Positions 24,701 to 32,362 of a DNA stretch of 41,304 bases are shown in pieces. The notes under the pieces are model-generated. The model did no database searches, had not been told where the DNA came from, and was given only the letters and a program-made list of their open reading frames with translations. Source of the stretch: an uncultured Lewinella sp. (lineage in GTDB: Bacteria; Bacteroidota; Bacteroidia; Chitinophagales; Saprospiraceae); the NCBI GenBank assembly GCA_913057725.1, contig CAJXOS010000047.1, positions 1-41,304 on the forward strand, in the 5' to 3' direction. The position numbers and the translations under genes were made by a program. The first letter of the stretch is position 1. Each line of letters opens with the position of its first letter.

Positions 24701-26360
24701 GGCTCAAGGGGCTAAGCCCGGTGAGGGAGGCCAACTACCTGGGCATAAAGTTGATGACCGGATTGGTCGGGTAAGGCATTCAACTCCTGGTGTGGGCTTG
24801 ATCTCTCCCCCTCCTCATCACGATATCTATTCCATTGAGGACCTTGCTCAGTTGATTTTCGATTTGAAGAATGCCAATCGAGAGGCACGCATCAATGTAA
24901 AACTGGTATCGAAAGCCGGAGTAGGTATTATCGCCAGCGGAGTGGCTAAAGCCCATGCGGATGCCATTCTAATCTCAGGCTACGACGGTGGAACCGGTGC
25001 CTCACCGCTTTCCTCCATTCGCCATGCGGGCCTCCCCTGGGAACTTGGATTGGCGGAAAGTCATCAGACCCTGGTCAAGAATCAACTACGCGACCGAGTA
25101 ACGCTACAAACGGATGGACAGCTACGTACTGGCCGTGACCTGGCTATCGCTACTTTACTAGGTGCAGAGGAATGGGGTGTAGCTACTGCTGCCTTGGTAG
25201 TAGAGGGCTGCATTATGATGCGGAAGTGCCATGTAAATACCTGCCCAGTGGGTATTGCTACTCAAAATCCGGATCTGCGGAAGCGATTTACCGGTAAGCC
25301 GGAACACGTGATCAACTTCTTCCGCTTCCTGGCGGAAGATTTACGAGGCATTATGGCCGAGCTCGGTTTCCGTACCGTAAACGAAATGGTAGGACACGTA
25401 GATCGGCTGAAGGTGAATAAAGACATTGCTTACTGGAAGTACAGAGAGTTGGATTTGCGTCCACTCCTGTACAAGGAACCAGTAGGTGATGAAGTGGGCC
25501 AGTACAAGAAGGTTCCACAAGATCACGGTATTGACCAAATACTTGATCGAGAATTGATTAACCATGCGCAACCGGCGCTAACAGCTGCCCAACGAGTTTC
25601 TGGATCCTTCCCGATTAAGAACACTGATCGTGCAGTAGGAACAATGCTTTCCTGCGAAATCAGCAAGCAGTGGTTAGGCGAAGGCCTGCCAGATGCAAGT
25701 ATCCAATATCGTTTCCGCGGAAGCGCCGGTCAAAGCTTTGGTGCCTTCGGAGCAGCTGGACTAGAATTTACACTGGAAGGAGAAGCAAACGATTACTTCG
25801 GAAAAGGACTCTCCGGCGGCCGCCTGATTGTGGTGCCAGACCGGGAAGCCACCTTTGATCCAGCTGAGAATATCATCATCGGAAATGTAGCATTCTACGG
25901 TGCTACGGATGGTGAGGCCTACATCAAAGGAATGGCGGGGGAGCGCTTTGCTGTTCGTAACTCGGGTGTGAAAACGGTAGTAGAAGGAATTGGCGATCAC
26001 GGATGTGAATACATGACTGGTGGTTTAGTAGTTGTACTGGGTAAAACCGGTAAAAACTTTGCTGCCGGGATGAGTGGTGGAATGGCTTATATCCATGATG
26101 CCGATAACTCCTTCAAGCAGCGTTTGAACGATGAAATGGTCGAGCTGGAAGCATTGAATGAAGACGACTTGCAATTGCTTCGTCAGATGTTGCGCAACCA
26201 CTTCGCTTATACTTCAAGTAAGCTTGCTTTGGAGATGCTCAACAATTGGGAGGAGACCCAGCAGCAGTTCATTAAGGTGATGCCGAGAGATTACAAAGCC
26301 GTATTGGAACGCAAGGACGAAAAACCCAATATCGGTGTGAAAGTTGCACCTACGGCTTAA
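21786..26360 (+). CDS. gltB: Glutamate synthase, large subunit
   Basis: The 1524-residue protein makes glutamate from glutamine and 2-oxoglutarate together with GltD. Its N-terminal class II amidotransferase domain has the catalytic Cys at residue 32 (DACGTGLIANLDG), exposed after removal of a 31-residue propeptide. A central domain follows, then the FMN-binding synthase domain (GGRSNSGEGGEDEVRY; LISGYDGGTGASPLSS), the 3Fe-4S motif C-x5-C-x4-C near 1141-1152 (CIMMRKCHVNTC), and the C-terminal GXGXG beta-helix (FRGSAGQSFGAFG). Length matches bacterial GltB. Start at the first ATG with an amidotransferase-compatible propeptide. gltD follows after about 58 bases. Confidence 0.98.
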   Translation: MQEQNYDQEQVPGEQQEHTQSLYCPELESDACGTGLIANLDGVPTHDLIEDALSMLVNMEHRGACGCEPNSGDGAGILIQLPHEFLVDKCKENGFDLPAFGEYGVGMVFFPADKHLSEQCRFLFDDYIDELGLVRLGYRKVATDNEEVGPTSRSVEPRMEQVFVTPKEPMAPDALERRLYVLRKYAVHNIHITYPQTKDHFYIASFSYKTVVYKGQLTTWQLRPYFPDLQDVRCKTAIALVHSRFSTNTLPKWKLAQPFRMIAHNGEINTVKGNLNWWKSKESLLKSNKFTKDELEKLLPVCGNSLSDSGNFDNVLEFLVLNGFSLPHALMMMIPEAWQNDDEMPDFKKSFYEYHKTMMEPWDGPASICFTDGILVGATLDRNGLRPSRYCLTEDNRLIVASEAGALPVDQSKVILKGRLQPGRILIADLQEHRVIGDEELKETICRRLPYREWLDANRVTLEDLPLHERPSTSLDKKTLFRLQQLHGFTKEDIKVIIEPMIAVGKDPIGSMGADIPLACLSQQSQHLSNYFKQLFAQVTNPPIDPIRERSVMSLFAMLGGADNVLDIKPERARFIHLDRPLLTNAEVAKIKQLHHQHYRTGIVDAIFKVGGQAGRLKAAIDHICAMAEDLVRNGHNILVISDRQADAYHAPIPSLLATGAIHHHLVRTGLRAQTSLVVEAGDVRETHHYATLIGYGASAINPYLTYATISDLYHHGVFDESKERDYYIGVYNKAVGKGLLKIMSKIGISTLQSYQGAQIFEALGVNKEVVDHCFTGTVSRIEGVGFNGIASESLVRHELAYPQQALPNPQLEVGGVYQWKRRGEAHLFNPKSIHYLQVAARTNDFEAYQKYAAEINNQSEKALTLRGLLAFRKGAPIPLDQVESAEKIMTRFATGAMSFGSISWEAHTTLAIAMNRIGGRSNSGEGGEDEVRYQPDKDGNNLNSATKQVASGRFGVTSHYLSQASELQIKMAQGAKPGEGGQLPGHKVDDRIGRVRHSTPGVGLISPPPHHDIYSIEDLAQLIFDLKNANREARINVKLVSKAGVGIIASGVAKAHADAILISGYDGGTGASPLSSIRHAGLPWELGLAESHQTLVKNQLRDRVTLQTDGQLRTGRDLAIATLLGAEEWGVATAALVVEGCIMMRKCHVNTCPVGIATQNPDLRKRFTGKPEHVINFFRFLAEDLRGIMAELGFRTVNEMVGHVDRLKVNKDIAYWKYRELDLRPLLYKEPVGDEVGQYKKVPQDHGIDQILDRELINHAQPALTAAQRVSGSFPIKNTDRAVGTMLSCEISKQWLGEGLPDASIQYRFRGSAGQSFGAFGAAGLEFTLEGEANDYFGKGLSGGRLIVVPDREATFDPAENIIIGNVAFYGATDGEAYIKGMAGERFAVRNSGVKTVVEGIGDHGCEYMTGGLVVVLGKTGKNFAAGMSGGMAYIHDADNSFKQRLNDEMVELEALNEDDLQLLRQMLRNHFAYTSSKLALEMLNNWEETQQQFIKVMPRDYKAVLERKDEKPNIGVKVAPTA

Positions 26361-26418
26361 TCGCTCCTGATGGAAGCATCGAAGACCCCATTTCAGTACT
26401 TAACAAAAATTGATATCC

Positions 26419-27891
26419 ATGGCTGATCCTAGAGGATTTCTAAAGCATAATAGAGCATTACCAGAATTGCGCCCAGTAGAAGAACGTAAGCGCGACTACA
26501 AAGAGTTATACCAAGATTTTTCCGAGGAGCAAACCAAAGAACAAGCATCCCGCTGTATGGACTGTGGGGTACCTTTTTGTCATAATGGTTGTCCGCTCGG
26601 TAATGTAATCCCTGAATTCAATGATGCCGTCTACCAGGAAGACTGGAAGCAGGCCTTTGAAATACTGAGTTCCACTAATAATTTCCCCGAGTTTACGGGA
26701 CGAATCTGTCCGGCTCCTTGCGAGGCGGCTTGCGTATTGGGAATTAATCAACCACCGGTAGCGATCGAGCATATCGAGAAGAGCATCGCCGAAATGGCTT
26801 TCGCCCAGGGATATGTGCGCCCAAATCCACCTAGAAGCCGCACTGGCAAGCAAGTAGCTGTTGTCGGTAGTGGACCTGCAGGATTGGCGGCGGCCGATCA
26901 ATTGAACCGTGCTGGCCATACCGTGACGGTCTTCGAACGTGATGATGCAATCGGCGGCCTACTACGCTATGGTATCCCTGATTTCAAGTTGGAAAAGTCG
27001 GTGATCGATCGCCGTTTGGCAGTGATGGAAGCTGCCGGCGTGCGTTTCCAGACGAATGCCAATGTGGGCGACAATATTCCTGTTGGGCATCTCTTGGCTA
27101 ATTTCGATGCAGTAGTACTTTGTGGTGGTTCTACCGTTCCTCGCGATCTTGATATTCCAGGTCGTGAACTACAAGGCGTTCATTTTGCGATGGATTTTTT
27201 GAAGCAAAACAATAAGCGGGTTGCAGGCATCGACCTGAGCACGGAATCACCTATTCTCGCTACTGGAAAACACATCGTCGTGATCGGTGGTGGAGACACG
27301 GGAGCTGACTGCGTGGGTACTTCCAATAGGCATGGTGCTAAGAGCATCACCCAGATTGAAATCATGAACAAGCCAGCCCTTGATCGTGCGCCAAATAACT
27401 GGCCAAATTGGCCACTCGTACTGCGTACGTCGACTAGCCACGAAGAAGGCTGTGAACGTGAATGGGCGCTCATGACCAAAGAAGTGGTCGGTGATGAGGA
27501 TGGTCACATCAAAGCAATTAAGACAGTCCGGGTAATCTGGGACAAAGACCCAGCAACAGGCCGCATGAACTTAGTGCCACAAAAAGGAACGGAAAAGACC
27601 TGGCCTTGCGACTTACTATTGATTGCTGCAGGCTTCGTGCACCCGCAGAAAAAAGGCATGTTGGAGCAGCTAGGTTTGGAACTCGATGGCCGTGGCAACG
27701 TACTGGCCAATAACTACCAGACCAGTGTGCCTAAAGTGTTTGCTGCTGGAGATATGCGCCGTGGGCAAAGCTTGGTGGTTTGGGCCATCAGTGAGGGGCG
27801 GGAGGCTGCAAAAGCAGTAGACAGTTTCTTGCAAGAAAGTAGCAGTGCACTTGAGGCGAAAGATCAAGGTCGCTTGGTTGTTGCGGGATAG
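26419..27891 (+). CDS. gltD: Glutamate synthase, small subunit
   Basis: I chose the ATG at 26419 (MADPRGFLKHNR), the family's usual start; the frame opens three codons earlier at a TTG. The 490-residue flavoprotein has N-terminal 4Fe-4S cysteines (CMDCGVPFCHNGCPLGN and CPAPCEAAC), an FAD-binding GSGPAGLAAADQL motif, an NADPH-binding GGGDTGADC motif, and the late GDMRRGQSLVVWAI motif. It passes electrons from NADPH to GltB. It is cotranscribed with gltB. Confidence 0.97.
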   Translation: MADPRGFLKHNRALPELRPVEERKRDYKELYQDFSEEQTKEQASRCMDCGVPFCHNGCPLGNVIPEFNDAVYQEDWKQAFEILSSTNNFPEFTGRICPAPCEAACVLGINQPPVAIEHIEKSIAEMAFAQGYVRPNPPRSRTGKQVAVVGSGPAGLAAADQLNRAGHTVTVFERDDAIGGLLRYGIPDFKLEKSVIDRRLAVMEAAGVRFQTNANVGDNIPVGHLLANFDAVVLCGGSTVPRDLDIPGRELQGVHFAMDFLKQNNKRVAGIDLSTESPILATGKHIVVIGGGDTGADCVGTSNRHGAKSITQIEIMNKPALDRAPNNWPNWPLVLRTSTSHEEGCEREWALMTKEVVGDEDGHIKAIKTVRVIWDKDPATGRMNLVPQKGTEKTWPCDLLLIAAGFVHPQKKGMLEQLGLELDGRGNVLANNYQTSVPKVFAAGDMRRGQSLVVWAISEGREAAKAVDSFLQESSSALEAKDQGRLVVAG

Positions 27892-27958
27892 CCGGTAATG
27901 GCAGTATCGACTTTGCCATAAATTCCCAGCGAGTTCTACTATCTTGGCCCTAACTAAG

Positions 27959-28080
27959 GAACAGCACGAAAATAAAATGCGATTCTTTCTACATTTTTCA
28001 AATAGCTAAAACGTTTAAAATGAACCACTTATTTATCTATTGTGAAATAGAGAATCGCATTTTATTTTCTGCGCAATACT
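27959..28080 (+). repeat. Dispersed palindromic repeat, copy 2 (upstream of the SDR gene)
   Basis: The 122-base element starts GAACAGCACGAAA and ends TTTCTGCGCAATACT, as in copy 1 at 5328-5446 (one base differs at the end). AAAATAAAATGCGATTCT and its exact complement (AGAATCGCATTTTATTTT, ending near 28068) form a perfect 18-base stem. Immediately beyond, GAATCGCAGAAAAGTTAACT (28088-28107) leads into the start codon of the next gene; this 20-base string recurs once at 6886-6905. A promoter-like TATCTTGG lies just upstream (27940-27947). Confidence 0.7.
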
Positions 28081-28107
28081 AAGGCATGAATCGCAGAAAA
28101 GTTAACT

Positions 28108-28776
28108 ATGGGTAAGAAGGTCATTATCACCGGTGCTACCGGTATGGTTGGAGGAATCGCTCAGGAGCTATGTCTGGCTAGTGATCAAGTCGATCAAGTG
28201 ATTAGCATCGTGCGCCGGCCGAGCGGAACGGAGCATGAAAAACTCCAAGAGTTGATCGTGCCAGACTTACTTAATTATGAGCCAGACCCTGTTGGTTTTC
28301 AGGATGTTGATGCAGTCTTGTTTTGCATTGGTGTATACACAGGTGCTGTAGCAAGAGATGAATTCCGCCGGATCACGGTTGATATTCCCATGGCTTTTGC
28401 GAAACATCTACATGCACACTCTCCGCAAGCAATATTCTGCCTATTGAGTGGAGCCGGAGCCGATCGTACGGAAAAGAGTCGATTCATGTTTGCTAAAGAC
28501 AAAGGTGTCGTTGAGAATCTGCTTTCTGCGGTTGGTTTCCAAGCTTTTCACACCTTCCGACCAGGCTATATTTATCCAGTAACTCCTAGAGACGAGCCTA
28601 ATTTGAGTTATCGCATTTCCAGGGCGTTGTATCCACTCATTCGCCTAATGGGTAACAATGCTAGCATCAAATCTACCGAGTTAGCACAAGGGATGTTTGA
28701 GGTTGGCGTTGCCGGCGCATCCGCGGAAGAAATCCTGGAAAACAGGGATATCCTGGCGTTGCTACCTACTAGCTAA
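28108..28776 (+). CDS. NAD(P)-binding SDR-like (atypical short-chain dehydrogenase) protein
   Basis: The 222-residue protein starts with a Rossmann motif VIITGATGMVGG (residues 5-16), then a strand with RRPSG, an AVLFCIGVYTGA strand, and a CLLSGAGAD segment, all as in the atypical SDR/NmrA-like group that includes nucleoside-diphosphate-sugar epimerase-like proteins. It lacks a clear YxxxK pair, so catalysis is uncertain; such proteins may be reductases or redox sensors. Its ATG lies right after the second palindromic repeat and the shared 20-base string, which may act on its leader. Its 3' end overlaps the convergent permease gene by eight bases. Confidence 0.8.
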   Translation: MGKKVIITGATGMVGGIAQELCLASDQVDQVISIVRRPSGTEHEKLQELIVPDLLNYEPDPVGFQDVDAVLFCIGVYTGAVARDEFRRITVDIPMAFAKHLHAHSPQAIFCLLSGAGADRTEKSRFMFAKDKGVVENLLSAVGFQAFHTFRPGYIYPVTPRDEPNLSYRISRALYPLIRLMGNNASIKSTELAQGMFEVGVAGASAEEILENRDILALLPTS

Positions 28777-29578
28777 CCTGCCGCCGTTGTTCTTGCCAAT
28801 ATCCTAGAAGTAAGAAAAACAGGGCTATGACTAGGCTGTGCATCTCCACATTACTCAGTCCAGGAATTGCCGACTCTTGGATATATTCATTGCGAAACAT
28901 ATCAAAGTCTCTCACAATCATAGGAAGAGAGTAGGGGAGGTACAATGCCAACTTCTGCCCGGTGACGGACATGATGATACCCAGTACGAATCCGAATACG
29001 CCAATTCCCAGCGGAACTAGAATGTTTTTGAAACGCAGCGACAACCAGTATTGCCAGCTAATCAAACCCAGGCTTGCCAAGAAGAAATGCCGCATTTCAC
29101 TAAGCAAATAGCGCACATCAGGTTGGTAGTAGTTGAATTCGTATTCTGGCCGGAATGTGTTCAAAAGATAAGCTGATAGTACCACCCCACACATCAATAT
29201 GGCGATGCTACAGAGGTATAAGAAAACCATGGTCAGCCACTTCGTTATGTAGAACTGCCCACCCCGATAGGGTAGGGTGTACAGGTATTTCCAGGCATTG
29301 GCCCGCTGCTCAATAAAAATCAATGCACTTACAAGCAGAACGGTGTACGGTACCACAATAAAGAGGTTGAATATGGCCAGCGTAGCATCGAAGTAGCGCT
29401 CCCAGGGATCTATATTAAGCTTTACCACATTGTGGGCATCTAGCAAATGCCCCATGAAAACTCCAGTAGCAGTAAGCAAAGTGCAAAGCGCCAGTAAATA
29501 CCAGACTGGGCTACGCTTGAGCTTGATGATCTCGCTTCGAAACAGCGGAAGCGAATGACGTCGAGTAGTATTGCTCAT
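28769..29578 (-). CDS. ABC-2 type transporter permease
   Basis: The 269-residue protein has about six membrane helices (near 28-47, 65-85, 110-135, 150-170, 178-198, 240-262). The layout, with a basic N-terminus (RSEIIKLKRSPVWY), matches ABC-2 permeases of the lantibiotic/bacitracin immunity type. Its ATG overlaps the stop of the ATPase gene (29575-29578), so they are translationally coupled and form one exporter. Substrate unknown. Confidence 0.85.
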   Translation of the reverse strand: MSNTTRRHSLPLFRSEIIKLKRSPVWYLLALCTLLTATGVFMGHLLDAHNVVKLNIDPWERYFDATLAIFNLFIVVPYTVLLVSALIFIEQRANAWKYLYTLPYRGGQFYITKWLTMVFLYLCSIAILMCGVVLSAYLLNTFRPEYEFNYYQPDVRYLLSEMRHFFLASLGLISWQYWLSLRFKNILVPLGIGVFGFVLGIIMSVTGQKLALYLPYSLPMIVRDFDMFRNEYIQESAIPGLSNVEMHSLVIALFFLLLGYWQEQRRQVS

Positions 29579-30480
29579 GCCTCCTGCTGGTTTAGTTCGA
29601 TAAATAGTTGCTCCAGATCACTTTGCTGGAAGGCAATTTCATAGATGTCGACCCCCGCCGCTACCAACTTTCTGATGAGCTCAGGGACTTCTTGCGGAGA
29701 AACGCCAGAAAGGCGAAGTAGATCCTGTTCTTTAGCAATAATCTGGCTCGCAGGGAATAAGGTTGCGGCCTGCCCCGGTGCACTGGTGCGAACAACGAGC
29801 TGTTGCTGTTCAGCCTTCCAGTTTCTTAGCGCTCCTTGATCGCCTTCAAAGATCAGCGCACCATCGCGGATGATTCCCACATGAGTAGCCATCTTTTCGA
29901 TTTCAGATAGCAGGTGACTTGATAGTAGAATGGTCTTTCCTTCTTGCTGGAGTTGTTGGAGAAGCTTACGAATATCACTGATTCCCTGAGGATCAAGCCC
30001 ATTTGTGGGTTCATCTAGAATGAGCAAATCAGGTTCGTGCAGTAGCGCCATCGCCAAACCTAACCGTTGCTTCATACCAGTCGAGTAATGCTTAGACAGC
30101 TTGTTTTGCGCATGCAGAAGGCCAACTTGGTCCAAAACCTGCGGAATACGAGTTTCTTCTACCTGTTGGTAGCGACAAGCCAGACGAAGATGATCCTTTG
30201 CCGATAAATTCGGATATAGGGAAGGTGCTTCAATTAGGGCTCCAATTCTTCGCAGCACTCCACGATTTAATCGGTCCAGTACCTCATCAAAAAGATGGAT
30301 CGTTCCGGCTTGTGGTGCGAGTAGACCAAGAAGTGTTCTGATGGTTGTACTCTTACCAGCGCCGTTCCTACCCAGAAACCCATAAATACTGTTTTCTGGA
30401 ACGTCGAGGCTGAGCTGCCTAAGAATTGGACTTCCTTTTTGGTAGCTGAAGTCTAAATTGTTTACCGAGACAATGTCCAT
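29575..30480 (-). CDS. ABC transporter ATP-binding protein
   Basis: The 301-residue ATPase has Walker A GRNGAGKST (37-45), the signature segment HYSTGMKQRLG, Walker B LLILDEPTNGLDP and the switch histidine in LSSHLLSEIE. A C-terminal domain of about 80 residues follows. It pairs with the downstream permease, giving an exporter of the BcrA/NatA type, probably for an antimicrobial or a lipid-like compound. The serine hydrolase gene ends two bases upstream, so all three form an operon. Confidence 0.93.
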   Translation of the reverse strand: MDIVSVNNLDFSYQKGSPILRQLSLDVPENSIYGFLGRNGAGKSTTIRTLLGLLAPQAGTIHLFDEVLDRLNRGVLRRIGALIEAPSLYPNLSAKDHLRLACRYQQVEETRIPQVLDQVGLLHAQNKLSKHYSTGMKQRLGLAMALLHEPDLLILDEPTNGLDPQGISDIRKLLQQLQQEGKTILLSSHLLSEIEKMATHVGIIRDGALIFEGDQGALRNWKAEQQQLVVRTSAPGQAATLFPASQIIAKEQDLLRLSGVSPQEVPELIRKLVAAGVDIYEIAFQQSDLEQLFIELNQQEA

Positions 30481-30482
30481 AT

Positions 30483-31643
30483 TTAGGTGTTCTCTTGAGC
30501 GTTCTTAATAGTGAGTACTACCTGCTTTAACTGGCGTTCCCACCAACCATTCGTGTACTTGGCAGCAACAGTACAGTTGAGGCTAGGCACATGCAAGATT
30601 ACCGTGCTCCACAAGCCGCCATGCATATAGGCGTCTTCTCCAAACATAGTGACCTTCCACAATCCCTGGCGATAGTCCTTGTAGCGAGGGTCTTCCGCTG
30701 TATCGTAACTATCGGCATAGGTCGCGGCCTCAAGCATTAATTCCAAGGTTTCCGGCTGCTTGTACACGTTTCCGTTAAACAGCTGATGGAAAAATTGAGC
30801 AAGATCCTCGGTGGTAGATACCAGGCCACCGCCTCCGTACAAGTCCACCGACGGATCCCAGTTAGAAGCATCCAGGTGACGGAAATAGCTATGGACGAAT
30901 TCAATATCCGCCGCGGTGGCAGGTTCGATGCTCTCCAGCCAGGTGCTGCCGAGCCCTAGTTCTTCATAGGATAGCAGCTGCCTAAGTGCTGCTCCTAAAT
31001 TGGTGTCTTGGGCTATTTCCAATATCTCTCCTGCCAGGACGTATCCAGTATCTGAATACTTGTATAGTTCGCCGGGTTGTCCAACTGGTTGGCCAGTATC
31101 CATGGCTAATTGTACTTGCTCAGAACGCGTCCACCTTTTTTGCGGATTACTCATGCAGATTTCCACGTAGGTGTCTCCCCCCATCGCATAGTCATATAAG
31201 CCGCTAGTGTGGTTCAGACATTGCCGCCAGGTAATTTGCTGTGGATCATATCCACCTGCCTCTAGCATCTCGATGTATTCGGCAGGAAGTTTTTGGGCAA
31301 TAGGTTCGTCTAGCTCCAGTTGGCCATCCTCAACCAGCCGAAGCATAGCAGTCGCTACAAAGGTCTTGGTAATACTTGCGATTCGGAAGGGCTGCTCGCT
31401 ACGGAGACTATCCACCCGTTCTTTGCTGTCAAAGCCAACAGAGCTAGTCCACGCTAGATCTAAGTCAGGTGCCAGGACCGTCATATTTATGCCCGCAATC
31501 TGGTCGAAGGAGCCACGAATGGCCTCTTCCAGTATGGCTTGTAAACTCTCCTCTACTTGCTCCGGTGGTGGGTTAGTATCAACCGTGTGACAACTACTGC
31601 ATAGGAAAAGACAGTAGCAAAGTGTGATAAGTGGTATTCTCAT
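30483..31643 (-). CDS. Serine hydrolase, class C beta-lactamase/D-Ala-D-Ala peptidase-like
   Basis: The 386-residue protein has an exported N-terminus ending CSSC (possible lipobox at Cys18). The catalytic SxxK motif is SITK (90-93), the second motif is YSDTGY, and the third is HGG in YMHGGLWS in place of KTG, as in esterase-like members. It acts outside the cytoplasm on an ester or D-amino-acid peptide. It is the first gene of the hydrolase-ABC operon, which suggests that it processes or degrades what the exporter handles or protects against. A strong promoter lies upstream. Confidence 0.88.
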   Translation of the reverse strand: MRIPLITLCYCLFLCSSCHTVDTNPPPEQVEESLQAILEEAIRGSFDQIAGINMTVLAPDLDLAWTSSVGFDSKERVDSLRSEQPFRIASITKTFVATAMLRLVEDGQLELDEPIAQKLPAEYIEMLEAGGYDPQQITWRQCLNHTSGLYDYAMGGDTYVEICMSNPQKRWTRSEQVQLAMDTGQPVGQPGELYKYSDTGYVLAGEILEIAQDTNLGAALRQLLSYEELGLGSTWLESIEPATAADIEFVHSYFRHLDASNWDPSVDLYGGGGLVSTTEDLAQFFHQLFNGNVYKQPETLELMLEAATYADSYDTAEDPRYKDYRQGLWKVTMFGEDAYMHGGLWSTVILHVPSLNCTVAAKYTNGWWERQLKQVVLTIKNAQENT

Positions 31644-31723
31644 ATATCATCCTTAACGCAGCGCAAAAGTGTCAAGTGCCTCTTAACACAGATTAGGTAG
31701 GTATGACCTTGGTCAAACGAGTA

Positions 31724-31752
31724 CGGGCTGCCCCCCAATGGAGAACAGCCCG
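31724..31752 (-). other. Leader hairpin of the hydrolase-ABC operon
   Basis: CGGGCTG (31724-31730) and CAGCCCG (31746-31752) pair perfectly across 15 bases in the leader between promoter and start. No T-run follows. A near-palindrome TGACCTTGGTCA (31704-31715) lies beside it and may be a protein-binding site. Confidence 0.4.
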
Positions 31753-31783
31753 CTAGCGAAGGGTTTCTCATACCTTCATATGG

Positions 31784-31815
31784 CAAAAGTAGCTAATTGA
31801 TACCCTTCGCTACAA
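31784..31815 (-). promoter_or_regulatory. Promoter of the hydrolase-ABC operon, flanked by an 11-base inverted repeat
   Basis: On the minus strand TTG (31815-31813), a 21-base spacer and TACTTTTG (31791-31784) match the Bacteroidota promoter exactly. ACCCTTCGCTA (31802-31812) fills part of the spacer and is the exact complement of TAGCGAAGGGT at 31754-31764, downstream of the presumed start point. The repeat could be a regulator site or a terminator stem for the small gene ending at 31827. Confidence 0.6.
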
Positions 31816-31826
31816 CTATTCAAGGA

Positions 31827-32108
31827 CTATTTCGCCATCGCTTTGCGAATTACTCCAATAATAGCCATCAAAACACCACCACCGACGCCACCGCCAGCAA
31901 TGCTTGATAGTATTCCTGCTAGGTCCATACTCCCGCTACTGGCAGCCATACCCAGCATTCCTAGCAGTTGACCTCCTAAGCCACCTCCGAGGATACCGGC
32001 CAGTGAATTTCCTAGGGTACCCAAAGAATTTTCTTTCATCAAAGAACCAGCTACATTTCCACCAACGGCGCCACTGGCCAACTGAATAATTAATGGTAAT
32101 AAATCCAT
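31827..32108 (-). CDS. Small glycine-rich membrane protein (93 aa)
   Basis: The ATG at 32108 (MDLLPLIIQLASGAVGG) is a better start than the upstream frame, since it follows an A-rich leader (ACAAAACGAAACGAA) typical of Bacteroidota initiation. The 93-residue protein is composed of short hydrophobic helices with small residues (GILGGGLGGQLLGMLG, GGGVGGGVLMAIIG), a pattern seen in glycine-zipper membrane proteins. Function unknown. It lies upstream of, and in the same direction as, the hydrolase operon, but the intervening promoter suggests separate transcription. Confidence 0.75.
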   Translation of the reverse strand: MDLLPLIIQLASGAVGGNVAGSLMKENSLGTLGNSLAGILGGGLGGQLLGMLGMAASSGSMDLAGILSSIAGGGVGGGVLMAIIGVIRKAMAK

Positions 32109-32301
32109 TTCGTTTCGTTTTGTTTTGTAAGAAAATAGAGTTGTGGTATAAATAGTATTCGTATGCTCAAAGTACCAAATTAAAATGATGTTTTGAGTTT
32201 TTGGTCTAGTGAATAACACGGAACCATTCTAGCGCAGGATGAACTGTATTTATTGGGAGATAATCCGCAAGCTGCTGGCATTTTTACTGCCGGCAAATCA
32301 T

Positions 32302-32309
32302 TATCTTTG
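32302..32309 (+). promoter_or_regulatory. Promoter -7 element of valS
   Basis: TATCTTTG is an exact TAnnTTTG match 53 bases before the valS start. The -33 region is T-rich (TTTTT at 32281-32285), not TTG. Confidence 0.5.
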
Positions 32310-32362
32310 CCGCACTTTTTCAAGAAAGATCCAACTCATAGGGTTGGGTGCAACAATCAAAC

